The position numbers were made by a program, and so were the translations under genes. From Planococcus shixiaomingii (GTDB lineage Bacteria; Bacillota; Bacilli; Bacillales_A; Planococcaceae), in assembly GCF_030413615.1 (NCBI RefSeq), contig NZ_CP129236.1:3580001-3644000 (forward strand): a stretch of DNA of 64,000 nucleotides, read 5' to 3'. Below the pieces are notes generated by a model. The model did no database searches. It was given only the letters and a program-made list of their open reading frames with translations, and was not told the origin of the DNA. Below are positions 1 to 8,287 of this stretch, piece by piece (position 1 is the first letter of the stretch; each line of letters begins with the position of its first letter).

Positions 1-287
1 TGTTTGCTATCACAACCGATGGCTACGAACCATGTAATGACGACTGTGAAATAGGTTTCCCTACAGCTACTCCCCCTTGACATAAAGTCAAAGTCTATTG
101 AGTTGTACGATTAGTATAACACCTGAAAGAAGAATGTGAATTCACAAATTTGTCGAAATCATGACTAAGTTTTCAGATAATTTAAAACTCCCATTCAAAA
201 CCATCACGTCTTGCTGTATGGTTGGAAACTATTTATGGTAGGATATCCTTAACTAAAAAAGGAGGTGTGTGCATTGGGAAGGGATTA
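1..287. other. Leader region with a 15-bp palindrome
   Basis: No gene is recognised before the MerR gene. The region holds a perfect inverted repeat at 77-91 (TTGAC, 5-bp centre, GTCAA) whose left half reads as a -35 hexamer (TTGACA, 77-82). Such a dyad is a plausible regulator site. No convincing -10 at MerR-type spacing was found, so its role is unproven. The first 60 bases may be the end of a neighbouring gene but cannot be assigned. Confidence 0.3.
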
Positions 288-674
288 ATGAAAATTGGCG
301 AAGTCGCAAAACTGAGTGGCGTGTCCATTAGAACCGTTGATTATTATACAAATTGCGGACTATTGGCTGTTGAACGGTCTCAAGCGAATTATCGGCTGTA
401 CCCTGACACAGTTCTGCACACCCTCGATCGGATTCAGTTATTAAAAAAACAGCGCATGTCCATTGCCGAGATTCAAGAAGTTCTTAAGGCAAGCGACATG
501 GGAGAAGCAGAAGAGTTAATCGAAGATGTAATTGAAGAATTTAATTGTCTGCAGCGAAAGATTACTTATTTGGAAGAACAGCTGAAAGATGCGCCCGCTC
601 ATGTGAAGCTGCAAATCAGCAAAACGCTTGAGAATAAAATGGTGGCTATTGCCACTTTACTTGCTTTGCTTTAA
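288..674 (+). CDS. MerR-family transcriptional regulator
   Basis: A 128-residue one-component regulator. The N-terminal winged helix-turn-helix (MKIGEVAKLSGVSIRTVDYY, residues 1-20, then NYRLY) is the MerR signature. The rest is a dimerisation coiled coil from about residue 70. There is no obvious metal-binding cysteine pair; Cys residues near 25 and 87 are isolated. The frame is open further upstream, but ATG 288 matches the family start. The nearest SD-like run is AAGGGA just before it, while a better GGAGG at 261-265 is too far away. It sits 38 bp before two CNNM exporter genes. In Bacillus subtilis a MerR gene (yhdQ/cueR) lies beside the CNNM gene yhdP (mpfA), so control of the exporters is likely. 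The effector is unknown. Confidence 0.85.
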   Translation: MKIGEVAKLSGVSIRTVDYYTNCGLLAVERSQANYRLYPDTVLHTLDRIQLLKKQRMSIAEIQEVLKASDMGEAEELIEDVIEEFNCLQRKITYLEEQLKDAPAHVKLQISKTLENKMVAIATLLALL

Positions 675-691
675 ATCATTTTGGAGGTGAG

Positions 692-706
692 TCCCTTTTA
701 CAGGGA
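692..706 (+). promoter_or_regulatory. Hairpin between SD and start codon of the first CNNM gene
   Basis: A strong SD (GGAGGTGA, 683-690) lies 22 nt from the GTG start at 713, too far for normal initiation. A small stem (TCCCT 692-696 with AGGGA 702-706, 5-nt loop) fills the gap. If it is folded, the remaining spacing is 7 nt. The second CNNM gene has the same arrangement. Confidence 0.6.
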
Positions 707-712
707 ACATTA

Positions 713-2020
713 GTGGATATAATCACAATATTGAATTTAGCGTTATTGGTCATATTAATTGGTCTGACTGCCTTTTTCGTCGGATCCGAGTTTGCAGTCG
801 TCAAGATCCGCATGTCACGTCTTGATCAACTGATTTCTGAAGGAAACAAAAAAGCGATAATGGCTAAGAAAGTAGCCAGCAACCTGGATTATTACCTGTC
901 CGCCTGCCAATTAGGGATTACGGTAACAGCACTTGGACTCGGTGCGCTCGGGAAACCGACAGTCGAGCGTCTGATGTATCCGATTTTCGAATTTTTCGCT
1001 GTTTCGGATGCTGTAGCATCGGCGTCTTCCTATGCCATCGCGTTCTTGCTTGTCACCTATCTGCACGTTGTGGTCGGCGAGATGGCTCCAAAAACACTGG
1101 CAATCGAATATGCTGAAAAAATGTCGTTGCTGCTCGCTCCCCCTCTTTATTGGTTCGGGCAAATCATGAAACCATTCATTTGGGCATTGAACGGAGCTGC
1201 ACGAGTTTTTTTGAAAGCATTTGGCGTACAGCCAGCCGGACAGGAACAGGCATATTCCGAAGATGAACTAAAAATTGTCATGGCCCAGAGTTTCGAAGGC
1301 GGGGCCCTCAACGAAACAGAACTCTCCTATATGGAGAACGTCTTCACGTTTGACGAGCGCGCCGCTAAAGACATCATGGTGCCTCGCACAGAACTGATTA
1401 CACTCGATAAGGATATGCCGCTAGAAGAGATCATCCAAGTACTTGATGAAAACAATTACACGCGTTACCCGGTTACGGAAGACGGAGATAAAGACAAGAT
1501 TATCGGTTTTGTCAGCGCCAAAAAGATGCTGCCCCATATTGTAGCCGGCCGTCCAGGAAAGCTGGAGGACTTTGTCCGGGAACTGCCTACCGTTTTCGAA
1601 ATGACGGGTTTACAGAATGCCCTATTGAAAATGCAGCATGCCCGCGTCCATATCGCAGTGGTTGCAGATGAATATGGAGGCACTGCCGGCATGATTACGC
1701 TGGAAGATATTCTGGAAGAAATCGTTGGAGAAATCCGCGACGAATTTGACTGGGATGAACAGCCGGAAATCAGCCAAATCAGCGACAACCAATATCTGAT
1801 CAACGGCCGCGTCCTTTTAAAAGATTTAGAGGAACGCTTTGGCTTAACTTTTGAAGAAAGCGAAGATATTGATACCATTGGCGGCTGGGTTCATTATAAG
1901 AGTCCGGGAGAAATTCAAACCGGTGATACGCTGACCAAGGAAAATACTTTGTGGACCGTCATGGAGATGGATCATCAGCAAATTAAACAAGTCATGTTCC
2001 ATCAGGAGCCTAAACAATAA
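713..2020 (+). CDS. CNNM/HlyC-CorC family transporter (probable Mg2+ exporter)
   Basis: A 435-residue membrane protein with the full CNNM layout. The DUF21 membrane domain (about residues 1-190) includes the conserved VVGEMAPKT loop. A CBS pair follows (about 210-340), with the EDILEEIVGEI end typical of the family. The C-terminal CorC_HlyC domain spans about 350-430. Homologues such as B. subtilis MpfA (YhdP) export magnesium and older annotation calls them hemolysins; the substrate here is inferred. The start is GTG 713, which needs the hairpin described separately to bring the SD into range. It is 38 bp after the MerR gene and followed by a shorter paralogue, probably in one operon. Confidence 0.9.
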   Translation: MDIITILNLALLVILIGLTAFFVGSEFAVVKIRMSRLDQLISEGNKKAIMAKKVASNLDYYLSACQLGITVTALGLGALGKPTVERLMYPIFEFFAVSDAVASASSYAIAFLLVTYLHVVVGEMAPKTLAIEYAEKMSLLLAPPLYWFGQIMKPFIWALNGAARVFLKAFGVQPAGQEQAYSEDELKIVMAQSFEGGALNETELSYMENVFTFDERAAKDIMVPRTELITLDKDMPLEEIIQVLDENNYTRYPVTEDGDKDKIIGFVSAKKMLPHIVAGRPGKLEDFVRELPTVFEMTGLQNALLKMQHARVHIAVVADEYGGTAGMITLEDILEEIVGEIRDEFDWDEQPEISQISDNQYLINGRVLLKDLEERFGLTFEESEDIDTIGGWVHYKSPGEIQTGDTLTKENTLWTVMEMDHQQIKQVMFHQEPKQ

Positions 2021-2056
2021 AGTATTAACTAGTTAGAAATAATTACTGGAGGTGAA

Positions 2057-2073
2057 TCCCCCATTTCGGGGGA
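2057..2073 (+). promoter_or_regulatory. Hairpin between SD and start codon of the second CNNM gene
   Basis: The SD GGAGGTGA (2048-2055) is 24 nt from the TTG start at 2080. The stem TCCCCC (2057-2062) with GGGGGA (2068-2073) and a 5-nt loop lies between them. Folding leaves 7 nt, the same effective spacing as in the first paralogue. Confidence 0.65.
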
Positions 2074-2079
2074 ATCATA

Positions 2080-3135
2080 TTGGATGGACAAATAATTATC
2101 AATTTACTGCTCGTCGCGCTAATGATTCTCGCGACCGCGTTCTTCGTCGGCGCTGAGTTTGCCATCTTAAAGGTGCGCATGTCAAGAATCGATCAACTCA
2201 TTTCTGAAGGAAATAAAAAAGCCGTCCGCGCCAAAGAAGTCGCAAATGAACTGGATTACTACTTGTCCGCTTGCCAGCTCGGAATAACCGTAACAGCGCT
2301 GATACTTGGTGCTTTAGGGGAACCGACGGTGGAACGGATGCTTCATCCGGTATTTGAATACTTTGCTGTATCGGAAGCCATGGCAACGGCACTTTCTTAT
2401 GCCATCGCATTAGGGATCATTACCTTCCTTCACGTGGTAATTGGAGAATTGGCGCCGAAAACTTTGGCGATTCAATATGCCGAAAAGATGACCTTGCTTC
2501 TCGCTCCTCCACTTTACTGGTTCGGTAAAATCATGAACCCGTTCATCTGGGTGATGAACGGATCTGCCCGCTTATTTTTGCGGATGTTCAAGGTAGAACC
2601 CGCCGGACATGAGGAAGCCCATTCGGAAGAAGAGTTGAAATTGATTATGACCGAAAGCTATAAAAGCGGAGAGATTAATCAAACTGAATTAACTTATTTA
2701 AAAAACATTTTTGCTTTTGATGACCGAATCGTCAGAAACATCATGATTCCAAGAGATAAGATCGTTTCAGTGGATAAGAGTCTTTCCTATTCAGAATTTT
2801 TTGCAGCGCTGGATCAACACGAATATACTCGTTACCCTATAACTGAAGAGGGCAACAAAGACCGGATTCTCGGTTTTATCAACACAAAAGAACTGCTGAC
2901 CAGCATGGCAGCTGGAAGAACGCCGGATCCCGAGTCGTTCATCCATAAAATGCCGAGCTTTCCGGAAACTACGCCAATTCAGAAAGTCCTAACGAAAATG
3001 CAGCAAAGCCGGATTCACATGGCGGTTGTTACTGCTAAAGATGGCAGCACAGCCGGTTTGGTGACGATGGAGGATATTTTAGAGGAAATCGTCGGCGAAA
3101 TCAGCGATGAATCTTTCGAAGTCGGCCCCATTTAA
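2080..3135 (+). CDS. CNNM family transporter lacking the C-terminal CorC_HlyC domain
   Basis: A 351-residue tandem paralogue of the preceding exporter, very similar along the DUF21 domain (conserved VIGELAPKT loop) and the CBS pair, ending just after MEDILEEIVGEI. The CorC_HlyC domain of about 80 residues is absent. The stop is followed within 15 bp by a terminator and no remnant of the domain can be read after it. It starts at TTG 2080, set by the SD-hairpin-start arrangement; the nearby ATG is out of frame. Membrane protein, probably also metal (Mg2+/Co2+) efflux. It may act with its full-length neighbour or be regulated differently, since the missing domain lies beside the CBS module. Confidence 0.88.
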   Translation: MDGQIIINLLLVALMILATAFFVGAEFAILKVRMSRIDQLISEGNKKAVRAKEVANELDYYLSACQLGITVTALILGALGEPTVERMLHPVFEYFAVSEAMATALSYAIALGIITFLHVVIGELAPKTLAIQYAEKMTLLLAPPLYWFGKIMNPFIWVMNGSARLFLRMFKVEPAGHEEAHSEEELKLIMTESYKSGEINQTELTYLKNIFAFDDRIVRNIMIPRDKIVSVDKSLSYSEFFAALDQHEYTRYPITEEGNKDRILGFINTKELLTSMAAGRTPDPESFIHKMPSFPETTPIQKVLTKMQQSRIHMAVVTAKDGSTAGLVTMEDILEEIVGEISDESFEVGPI

Positions 3136-3150
3136 GCTAAATATTTTACC

Positions 3151-3186
3151 AAAAAAGAGCTTGCCATGAGGCAGCTCTTTTTTTTG
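3151..3186 (+). terminator. Rho-independent terminator after the CNNM pair
   Basis: Stem AGAGCTTGCC / GGCAGCTCT with a 4-nt loop and one bulge, followed by a run of eight or more T, directly after the second exporter. Confidence 0.85.
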
Positions 3187-3291
3187 ATTTCAGCTTTTCA
3201 AATAGCCTGTTTCAATCTAGCAAGAAATACATAAAAATGACTCCCTATACAAAAAAGTGAGCTCTTTTTCACCTTAGTGCTAAATTTTATT

Positions 3292-4026
3292 TTAGCATCC
3301 ATTCAAGAAGGTAAGAATGTCCTCGTTCACGTCGTTCATGTCCTTGCCTAATGTCATCAAATGCTTGGAGTTCGGATACCCCTTCATTGTTTTTTGATCC
3401 GACGCCACGCTTTGGAAAATCTCTTCGGCACTCTCTTTATACAACGGTTCATCCATTTCCCCATACAATATCCGAATGGGTGAGGTTAAATGCGCTAAGT
3501 TGTCCCTCGTTCTATCAATGAGCTGTTGGAACTCGACCAATGAATCAAAAGGCAGATCGTGAAGCTCTTCCATTTCTACATTTATTTGTTCCTCATCTTT
3601 TCCTTCCAGTTGTTTGTATCGTTTTGCATAATAGAAGACACGCTTTCGCAGAAAATCCGCCTCCCTCTGTATCGGTACGGACATCGTCACCACGCCATTC
3701 ACCTCCAGCTCTTGCCCAGCTTTTAAGGCCAGCACACCGCCAAGCGAAAGGCCGACCACCGCGATTTTTTCAAACCCTTTGTCTTTCAGCATCTGGTAAC
3801 CGTCGAGTGCATCCTGCCACCAATCAGAAGGGCCATATGTAAGAAGGTCTTCTGCTGATAAGCCATGTCCGCTGAATACCGGGGCATAGCAGGAATAATG
3901 GTTCTTCTGCAAATACCTGCCCAACTTTTTCATATCGTTCGGATTGCTTGTGAAAGAATGCAGGAGCAAAACGGCTTTCTCTCCGCCTTCATAAAAAAAG
4001 GGCCTCGGGGGTAAAAGTTTCAACAT
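3292..4026 (-). CDS. Carboxylesterase, Est30/YvaK type
   Basis: An alpha/beta hydrolase of 244 residues that splits short carboxyl esters in the cytoplasm. It starts MLKLLPPRPFFYEGG like Geobacillus Est30. The nucleophile sits in GLSLGG (Ser94, the same number as in Est30). An acid residue lies in YGEMDEP and the His in NSKHLMTLGKD near the C-terminus. The oxyanion segment LLLHSFTSNP replaces the more usual LLLHGFTG. The open frame reaches a GTG ten codons upstream, but that has no SD; ATG 4026 is preceded by GAGG and matches the family start. It is a single gene. In most Bacillales this gene lies near rnr/secG, so its solitary position here is different. Confidence 0.88.
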   Translation of the reverse strand: MLKLLPPRPFFYEGGEKAVLLLHSFTSNPNDMKKLGRYLQKNHYSCYAPVFSGHGLSAEDLLTYGPSDWWQDALDGYQMLKDKGFEKIAVVGLSLGGVLALKAGQELEVNGVVTMSVPIQREADFLRKRVFYYAKRYKQLEGKDEEQINVEMEELHDLPFDSLVEFQQLIDRTRDNLAHLTSPIRILYGEMDEPLYKESAEEIFQSVASDQKTMKGYPNSKHLMTLGKDMNDVNEDILTFLNGC

Positions 4027-4748
4027 AATTTTAAATACCTCATTTCCTGTTTTCACTTTGATTCACTATACATCAAATTTTATAATCTCCTTCAAGTGTA
4101 ACATCCCGTTATTAATGAACGGTCTTGTCCAAGTAACTTAAGCGTATTTTTCATAAACTTTGTCTAACCAAAATTTCTACGTGCCAACTTAGCTTTTAAC
4201 GTACAAAAGCCTTCCACCAACTAAGGCGGAAGGCAATATTAGTTATTCAAATCCAAAGCAGATTAGCCGGTTCCTGGCACGCTATCGTTGCAAGGGCTAC
4301 GGCTGGCTGAAGATGTTGATATCTCTGCTCTATGGATAAAGGGCAATATCTAGGGGAATTAGCACCAATGTCTAACTTCCATAATGACATTTTACCACGT
4401 TTTCCCAAAAATCAGTAACCATACCCCTTCAAATACAGCATATAACTACTCGACAGTGGCTAAAACTAGATTGGCTTGAAAACGGGACTATACTCGAATA
4501 CTCCTCATATGTAAATTGACTCACTCTCATTTTAAGAGTCCTAAACAAACTTTCAAAAGAAAACCTTCTAATTTTTTCTCTTCTCTTTCACCATAGAAAA
4601 AACATCCCCAAAATTAGATTTTAACATTAACCTTTTGATAATAACCCCTAAAGAATATTCTACACCTTCCTTTTTTGATATTTTTTTGTGTTTATAATAA
4701 AAATATAGGGAATATTTATAATATTCTGAATGATAGGAGGGGATAAGC
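4027..4748. other. Intergenic region, 722 bp, no gene recognised
   Basis: No open frame here looks coding. A hairpin (GCCTTCC 4209-4215 with GGAAGGC 4227-4233 approximately) stands alone with no gene reading into it. Bases 4255-4320 are GC-richer than the AT-rich surroundings and could be remnant coding sequence, but no family is recognised on either strand. Confidence 0.4.
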
Positions 4749-5888
4749 ATGAAAGCAGTTACCTTCCAAGGGACAAAGGACATGCAGGTCAAGGAAGTAG
4801 AGGACCCGAAACTCCAGAAGAATGAGGATATTATTGTGCGGATCACTTCTACAGCTATCTGCGGCTCGGATTTGCATATTTACCAGGGCGCTTTGCCGGC
4901 GCATAAGGATTATGTCGTCGGCCATGAACCGATGGGGATCGTCGAGGAAGTCGGGCCGGATGTAACGAAAGTGAAAAAAGGTGACCGCGTCGTGTTGCCA
5001 TTCAACATCAGCTGTGGCCATTGCTTTTACTGCACCCATGACATGGAAAGCCAGTGCGACAATTCAAACCGCAACCCGCATTACGACACAGGAGGTTATT
5101 TTGGTTTTACGGAACGCTACGGCGATTACCAAGGTGGACAAGCCGAATATTTGCGAGTACCTTATGGCAACTTTATGCCATTTGTTATTCCGGAATCAGC
5201 GGAATTGGAAGACGAAGCGGTGCTGTTTTTGTCGGATGTCCTTCCGACCGCTTGGTGGAGCGTTGACAATTCCGGCGTCAAGCCTGGGGATACGGTGGTC
5301 GTGCTCGGCTGCGGCCCGGTCGGTTTGATGACGCAGAAGTTTGCCTGGATGAAAGGGGCAAAGCGGGTCATTGCGGTTGACGAGCTTCCTTACCGCATGG
5401 AACGCGCAAAAAAAATCAACAATGTGGAAGTTGTAGATTTTACCAAGCACGACGATACAGGGGCATTTATCCACGAACTTACAAAAGGCGGCGCTCAAGT
5501 GGTCATCGACTGTGTGGGGATGGACGGCAAAAAAACCCCTGCCGAAGCGATTCAGCAAAAATTGATGCTGCAAGGCGGAACGCTTAGCGCCATCAATATC
5601 GCCAAAGACGCGGTCAGTAAATTCGGGACAATTCAATTGACAGGCGTTTATGGAATGAATTACAACCAATTCCCGTTAGGCAATCTTTTTGAGCGAAATT
5701 TAACAATGAAAATGGGCCAAGCGCCGGTCATCCATTACATGCCGATGCTGTTCGAAAAAATCCAAAAAGGTGAATTTGATCCGCGTGAAATCATTTCGCA
5801 TATTGTGCCATTGGAACAAGCAAGCAACGCATACAAAATTTTTAACGACCGCCTGGACGAGTGTACAAAAGTCGTATTGAAACCGTAA
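4749..5888 (+). CDS. Zinc-dependent alcohol dehydrogenase (MDR family)
   Basis: A 379-residue NAD(P)-dependent medium-chain dehydrogenase. Catalytic zinc ligands lie in ICGSDLH and GHEP. The structural zinc lobe is the CGHCFYC cluster plus a following Cys (QCD), near residues 90-115. The cofactor fold shows VLGCGPVGLM (about 185-195). The insert around residue 120 (YFGFTERYGDYQGGQAEY) resembles glutathione-independent formaldehyde dehydrogenase-like ADHs such as B. subtilis AdhB, so short alcohols or aldehydes are likely substrates. The start ATG has an AGGAGG-type SD (TAGGAGGGG). Transcribed alone, with its own terminator. Substrate unproven. Confidence 0.88.
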   Translation: MKAVTFQGTKDMQVKEVEDPKLQKNEDIIVRITSTAICGSDLHIYQGALPAHKDYVVGHEPMGIVEEVGPDVTKVKKGDRVVLPFNISCGHCFYCTHDMESQCDNSNRNPHYDTGGYFGFTERYGDYQGGQAEYLRVPYGNFMPFVIPESAELEDEAVLFLSDVLPTAWWSVDNSGVKPGDTVVVLGCGPVGLMTQKFAWMKGAKRVIAVDELPYRMERAKKINNVEVVDFTKHDDTGAFIHELTKGGAQVVIDCVGMDGKKTPAEAIQQKLMLQGGTLSAINIAKDAVSKFGTIQLTGVYGMNYNQFPLGNLFERNLTMKMGQAPVIHYMPMLFEKIQKGEFDPREIISHIVPLEQASNAYKIFNDRLDECTKVVLKP

Positions 5889-5909
5889 CAAAAAATCAGC
5901 ATTGTTTTG

Positions 5910-5948
5910 GACTAAACGCTCCGGACCATCGGGGCGTTTAGTCTTTTT
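5910..5948 (+). terminator. Terminator after the alcohol dehydrogenase
   Basis: GACTAAACGC paired with GCGTTTAGTC around a 14-nt centre, followed by CTTTTTG. Confidence 0.9.
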
Positions 5949-6069
5949 GTTTTGATACGCTAAGATATAGAAAAAGTAAAAGGTGAAACAAGGAACAATT
6001 TTTTTCAAAATAAATGCATGCATTTACATCAGTAATTAGCTTTTGCACCGCTTCAAATTGAAGGTTGCC

Positions 6070-6382
6070 CAACTTCTTGCTTCTATTTTTCGGAGAAATA
6101 AATTATTTAATGGTGAAGTTACAGCGCGGATAATCTTTCTTCCAGTCTTTTTTATCGCATTAAAAAATTCATTGTAAAGCATTTTTACAATTAGTTTTTG
6201 TGAAATTCAGTATCAACACACACAAAATGGATATAGACAACATCCGAATCAGATTAAAGCAAAAATTCGATGAAAAAACCAATAATTTCATCATCTTTTT
6301 TAGCCATAAAACTCATATCATTAAAACAATTAAAGAATACTTCAGCTAGTTTGTCAGATGTTTTTCCGGAACCGAGATAGTA
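6070..6382 (-). pseudogene. Decayed GNAT acetyltransferase gene
   Basis: Read on the minus strand from 6382, one frame gives an acetyltransferase-like N-part ending MAKKDDEIIGFFIEFLL, then a stop at 6254-6256. The same frame resumes as SDSDVVYIHFVCVDTEFHKN and stops again. After a frameshift it continues as KMLYNEFFNAIKKTGRKIIR followed by AVTSPLNN. This order (beta strand with EIIGF, a VD.EF.. strand, a helix, then a SP.N segment) is that of GNAT N-acetyltransferases. Two stops and at least one frameshift make it non-functional. Both ends are approximate. The assignment rests on pattern recognition of short blocks. Confidence 0.6.
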
Positions 6383-6426
6383 TCACTCTCTATCACTTGC
6401 CCGTCATTGCAACCGCGCAATAAAAC

Positions 6427-6447
6427 ACCTTCAATTAGTGAAGGTGG
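6427..6447. repeat. Stem-loop of unknown origin
   Basis: ACACCTTCA and TGAAGGTG arms with a 5-nt loop, in AT-rich intergenic DNA between the GNAT remnant and the Rrf2 gene. It has no T-run, so it is not a clear terminator. It could be the end of a lost IS200/IS605-type element, but no transposase sequence is present. Confidence 0.3.
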
Positions 6448-6616
6448 TTTAGTACAACAAATTTATAATATTGATTTACCGCCGCTTAATGGAAATGGCG
6501 CCATTATAAGCTAATGATAGAGCAATACTTTTAGGCGCTATGAAAATATAGATTTAAACTATTGCGACAGGATGGTTGAAGGACAAGGAGATAAGGCATT
6601 TCCCTGGAAGTCCCGT

Positions 6617-7051
6617 CTACCCAATAGCTTCTTTAGCAGCAATATCCTTTACAACGTCTTCTAATGTAACATTTCTTAAAACCTTTTCCATTGCCCCTTG
6701 TGCTGCCGCAAATATTGGTTCAATTGTATTCTGGATGTTCCTACCTACGGGACATTCCGGCTGTGTATTTTCATGGATGCTAAACAATTCTTTTTCCTGC
6801 ACAACGTTTACCGCTTTATAAACATCGAATAGGGTAATATCAGACAACTTCTTTGCAAGTTTGGCTCCTGCAATGCCTGGATGCACTTCAATCAAACCGG
6901 CTTTTTTTAGCATACCCATGAGTTTCCTTATCACCGCTGGATTCGTGTTAACGCTTGAAGCCAAAAAATCAGAAGATGTTACCCCTTCTTTATTGAATTC
7001 AATTAGGGTCAATATATGAATTCCGACAGCAAACCGGCTGCTGATGGACAT
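6617..7051 (-). CDS. Rrf2-family transcriptional regulator (YwnA-like)
   Basis: A 144-residue winged-helix regulator of the Rrf2 family, closest in character to B. subtilis YwnA. The helix-turn-helix region (SSDFLASSVNTNPAVIRKLM, about residues 26-45) and the wing (LIEVHPGIAGAKLAKK) are clear. The ISC-cluster cysteines of IscR/NsrR are absent; only one Cys (PECPVGR) remains in the C-terminal half, so redox sensing by a single thiol is possible. Start ATG with SD AAGGTGG. Divergent from an NmrA-type reductase. The 196-bp gap holds GTTACAAG motifs on both sides, so it probably controls both itself and the reductase. Confidence 0.85.
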   Translation of the reverse strand: MSISSRFAVGIHILTLIEFNKEGVTSSDFLASSVNTNPAVIRKLMGMLKKAGLIEVHPGIAGAKLAKKLSDITLFDVYKAVNVVQEKELFSIHENTQPECPVGRNIQNTIEPIFAAAQGAMEKVLRNVTLEDVVKDIAAKEAIG

Positions 7052-7163
7052 GTTCAGTCACCACCTTTATAACTTCTCTTAATATATCTAATATCATGTA
7101 ATTGATTTAGTTACAAGTTTATTGTATCAAATTGCGGGCAAAAAACAAACAACATCAAACCTG

Positions 7164-7192
7164 TTGACACTTCGGTTACAAGTAACTAATAT
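7164..7192 (+). promoter_or_regulatory. SigA promoter of the NmrA gene with an internal operator
   Basis: TTGACA (7164-7169), 17-bp spacer, TAATAT (7187-7192). Within the spacer GTTAC-AA-GTAAC (7175-7186) is a perfect palindrome. A half copy (GTTACAAG, near 7111-7118) lies on the Rrf2 side. Binding there would block the promoter. The adjacent Rrf2 protein is the obvious candidate; an unlinked HxlR/MarR-type repressor is the alternative. Confidence 0.7.
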
Positions 7193-7247
7193 GGATACAT
7201 GTAATGGTCATCGTTACATCAAAATTAAGCTTAAGGGGGATTAAAAA

Positions 7248-8117
7248 ATGAAAGTATTAGTTACCGGGGCAACAGGGAAATTAGGTTCGAAGGTTGTGGA
7301 ATCATTATTGAAAATTCTGCCTGCCAGTGAGCTGGCGGTGAGTGTGCGAAACGCAGAGAAAGCAGAAAACTTACGTACCCGTGGAGTAGAAGTTCGCCAA
7401 GGAGATTTTGACCATCCAGATACTTTGGATAAGGCATTTGAAGGCATTGACCGCTTATTGATTATTTCAGCGGATGGCGACAATGAAACGAGAATCCGCC
7501 AACATACTAATGCGGTCCAAGCAGCTGAACGAGCAGGCGTAAAATTTATTGCCTACACAAGCTTGGCCAACGCTACAGAAAGCGAAAATCTTATGGCTCC
7601 GCCGCATGTCGCAACAGAAGCGGCCATTATTAAGACCGGTATCCCCTACTCTTTCTTGCGCAACAACTGGTATTTTGAAAACGAAATCGGAAGCATTCAG
7701 GGTGTCCTGGCAGGAGCTCCATGGGTCACTTCTGCCGGGGAAGGCAAAGTGGGCTGGGCATTGCAACAAGATTACGCAGATGCAGCGGCAGCGGTTCTGG
7801 TTGGAAATGGCCACGAGAATACAGTGTACGAACTTTCAGGCCCTCTTTTAACCCAAGAAGAATTGGCATCTGCTCTTGGTGATATACTGGATAAAGAAGT
7901 CCCTGTACAACAAGTGAGTGACGAAAAATATGCAGAGATTATGAAAGGCTTGGGTTTACCCGATTTTGTGATTCCGATTGTTGTGGGAATTCAAGAAAGC
8001 ATCCGGAACGGTTCACTTGAAGTGGAAAGCAACGATTTCGAGAAACTTCTTGGCCGCCCCTTACCGGTCAAGGAATCACTGAACCAACTTGTTAATGCAA
8101 TTTCCCAAACAAAATAA
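7248..8117 (+). CDS. NmrA-like NAD(P)H:quinone oxidoreductase / NAD(P)-binding protein (YtfG type)
   Basis: A 289-residue protein of the atypical short-chain dehydrogenase class. The N-terminal Rossmann motif MKVLVTGATGKLGSKVVESL binds NADP(H). LLIISADGDNETRIRQHTNA and FIAYTSLAN are typical of the NmrA/QorB group, which reduces quinones or senses NADPH. PYSFLRNNWYFEN marks the substrate side. SD AGGGGG before ATG. It follows a near-consensus promoter with an operator and is divergent from an Rrf2 regulator, which suggests induction by electrophile or quinone stress. Enzyme activity is inferred from the family. Confidence 0.85.
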   Translation: MKVLVTGATGKLGSKVVESLLKILPASELAVSVRNAEKAENLRTRGVEVRQGDFDHPDTLDKAFEGIDRLLIISADGDNETRIRQHTNAVQAAERAGVKFIAYTSLANATESENLMAPPHVATEAAIIKTGIPYSFLRNNWYFENEIGSIQGVLAGAPWVTSAGEGKVGWALQQDYADAAAAVLVGNGHENTVYELSGPLLTQEELASALGDILDKEVPVQQVSDEKYAEIMKGLGLPDFVIPIVVGIQESIRNGSLEVESNDFEKLLGRPLPVKESLNQLVNAISQTK

Positions 8118-8260
8118 AGATAAAAATCGGTTTAAAGTAGTTTAGGCTTCAATGAAAGCCATAGAGGGATCTCAGCGAAAATCCGTTACCCCATATAGTG
8201 GCTTTTCAAATCTAAATAATTTCCTATCTTATACAAAAGACAATAAGACACAAAAAGCTG

Positions 8261-8287
8261 AGGCATTCTGCAAAGAATGTCTTTTTT
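8261..8287 (+). terminator. Terminator after the NmrA gene
   Basis: AGGCATTCT / AGAATGTCT stem with one G-T pair, 4-nt loop, then a T-run. Confidence 0.8.

Noticed and set aside
4255..4330. GC-richer patch suspected as transposase remnant
   Set aside because: Neither strand gives a recognisable transposase block and no terminal repeats are present.
6427..6447. Hairpin considered as an IS200/IS605 end
   Set aside because: There is no TnpA or TnpB sequence nearby and no second end; kept only as an unassigned stem-loop.
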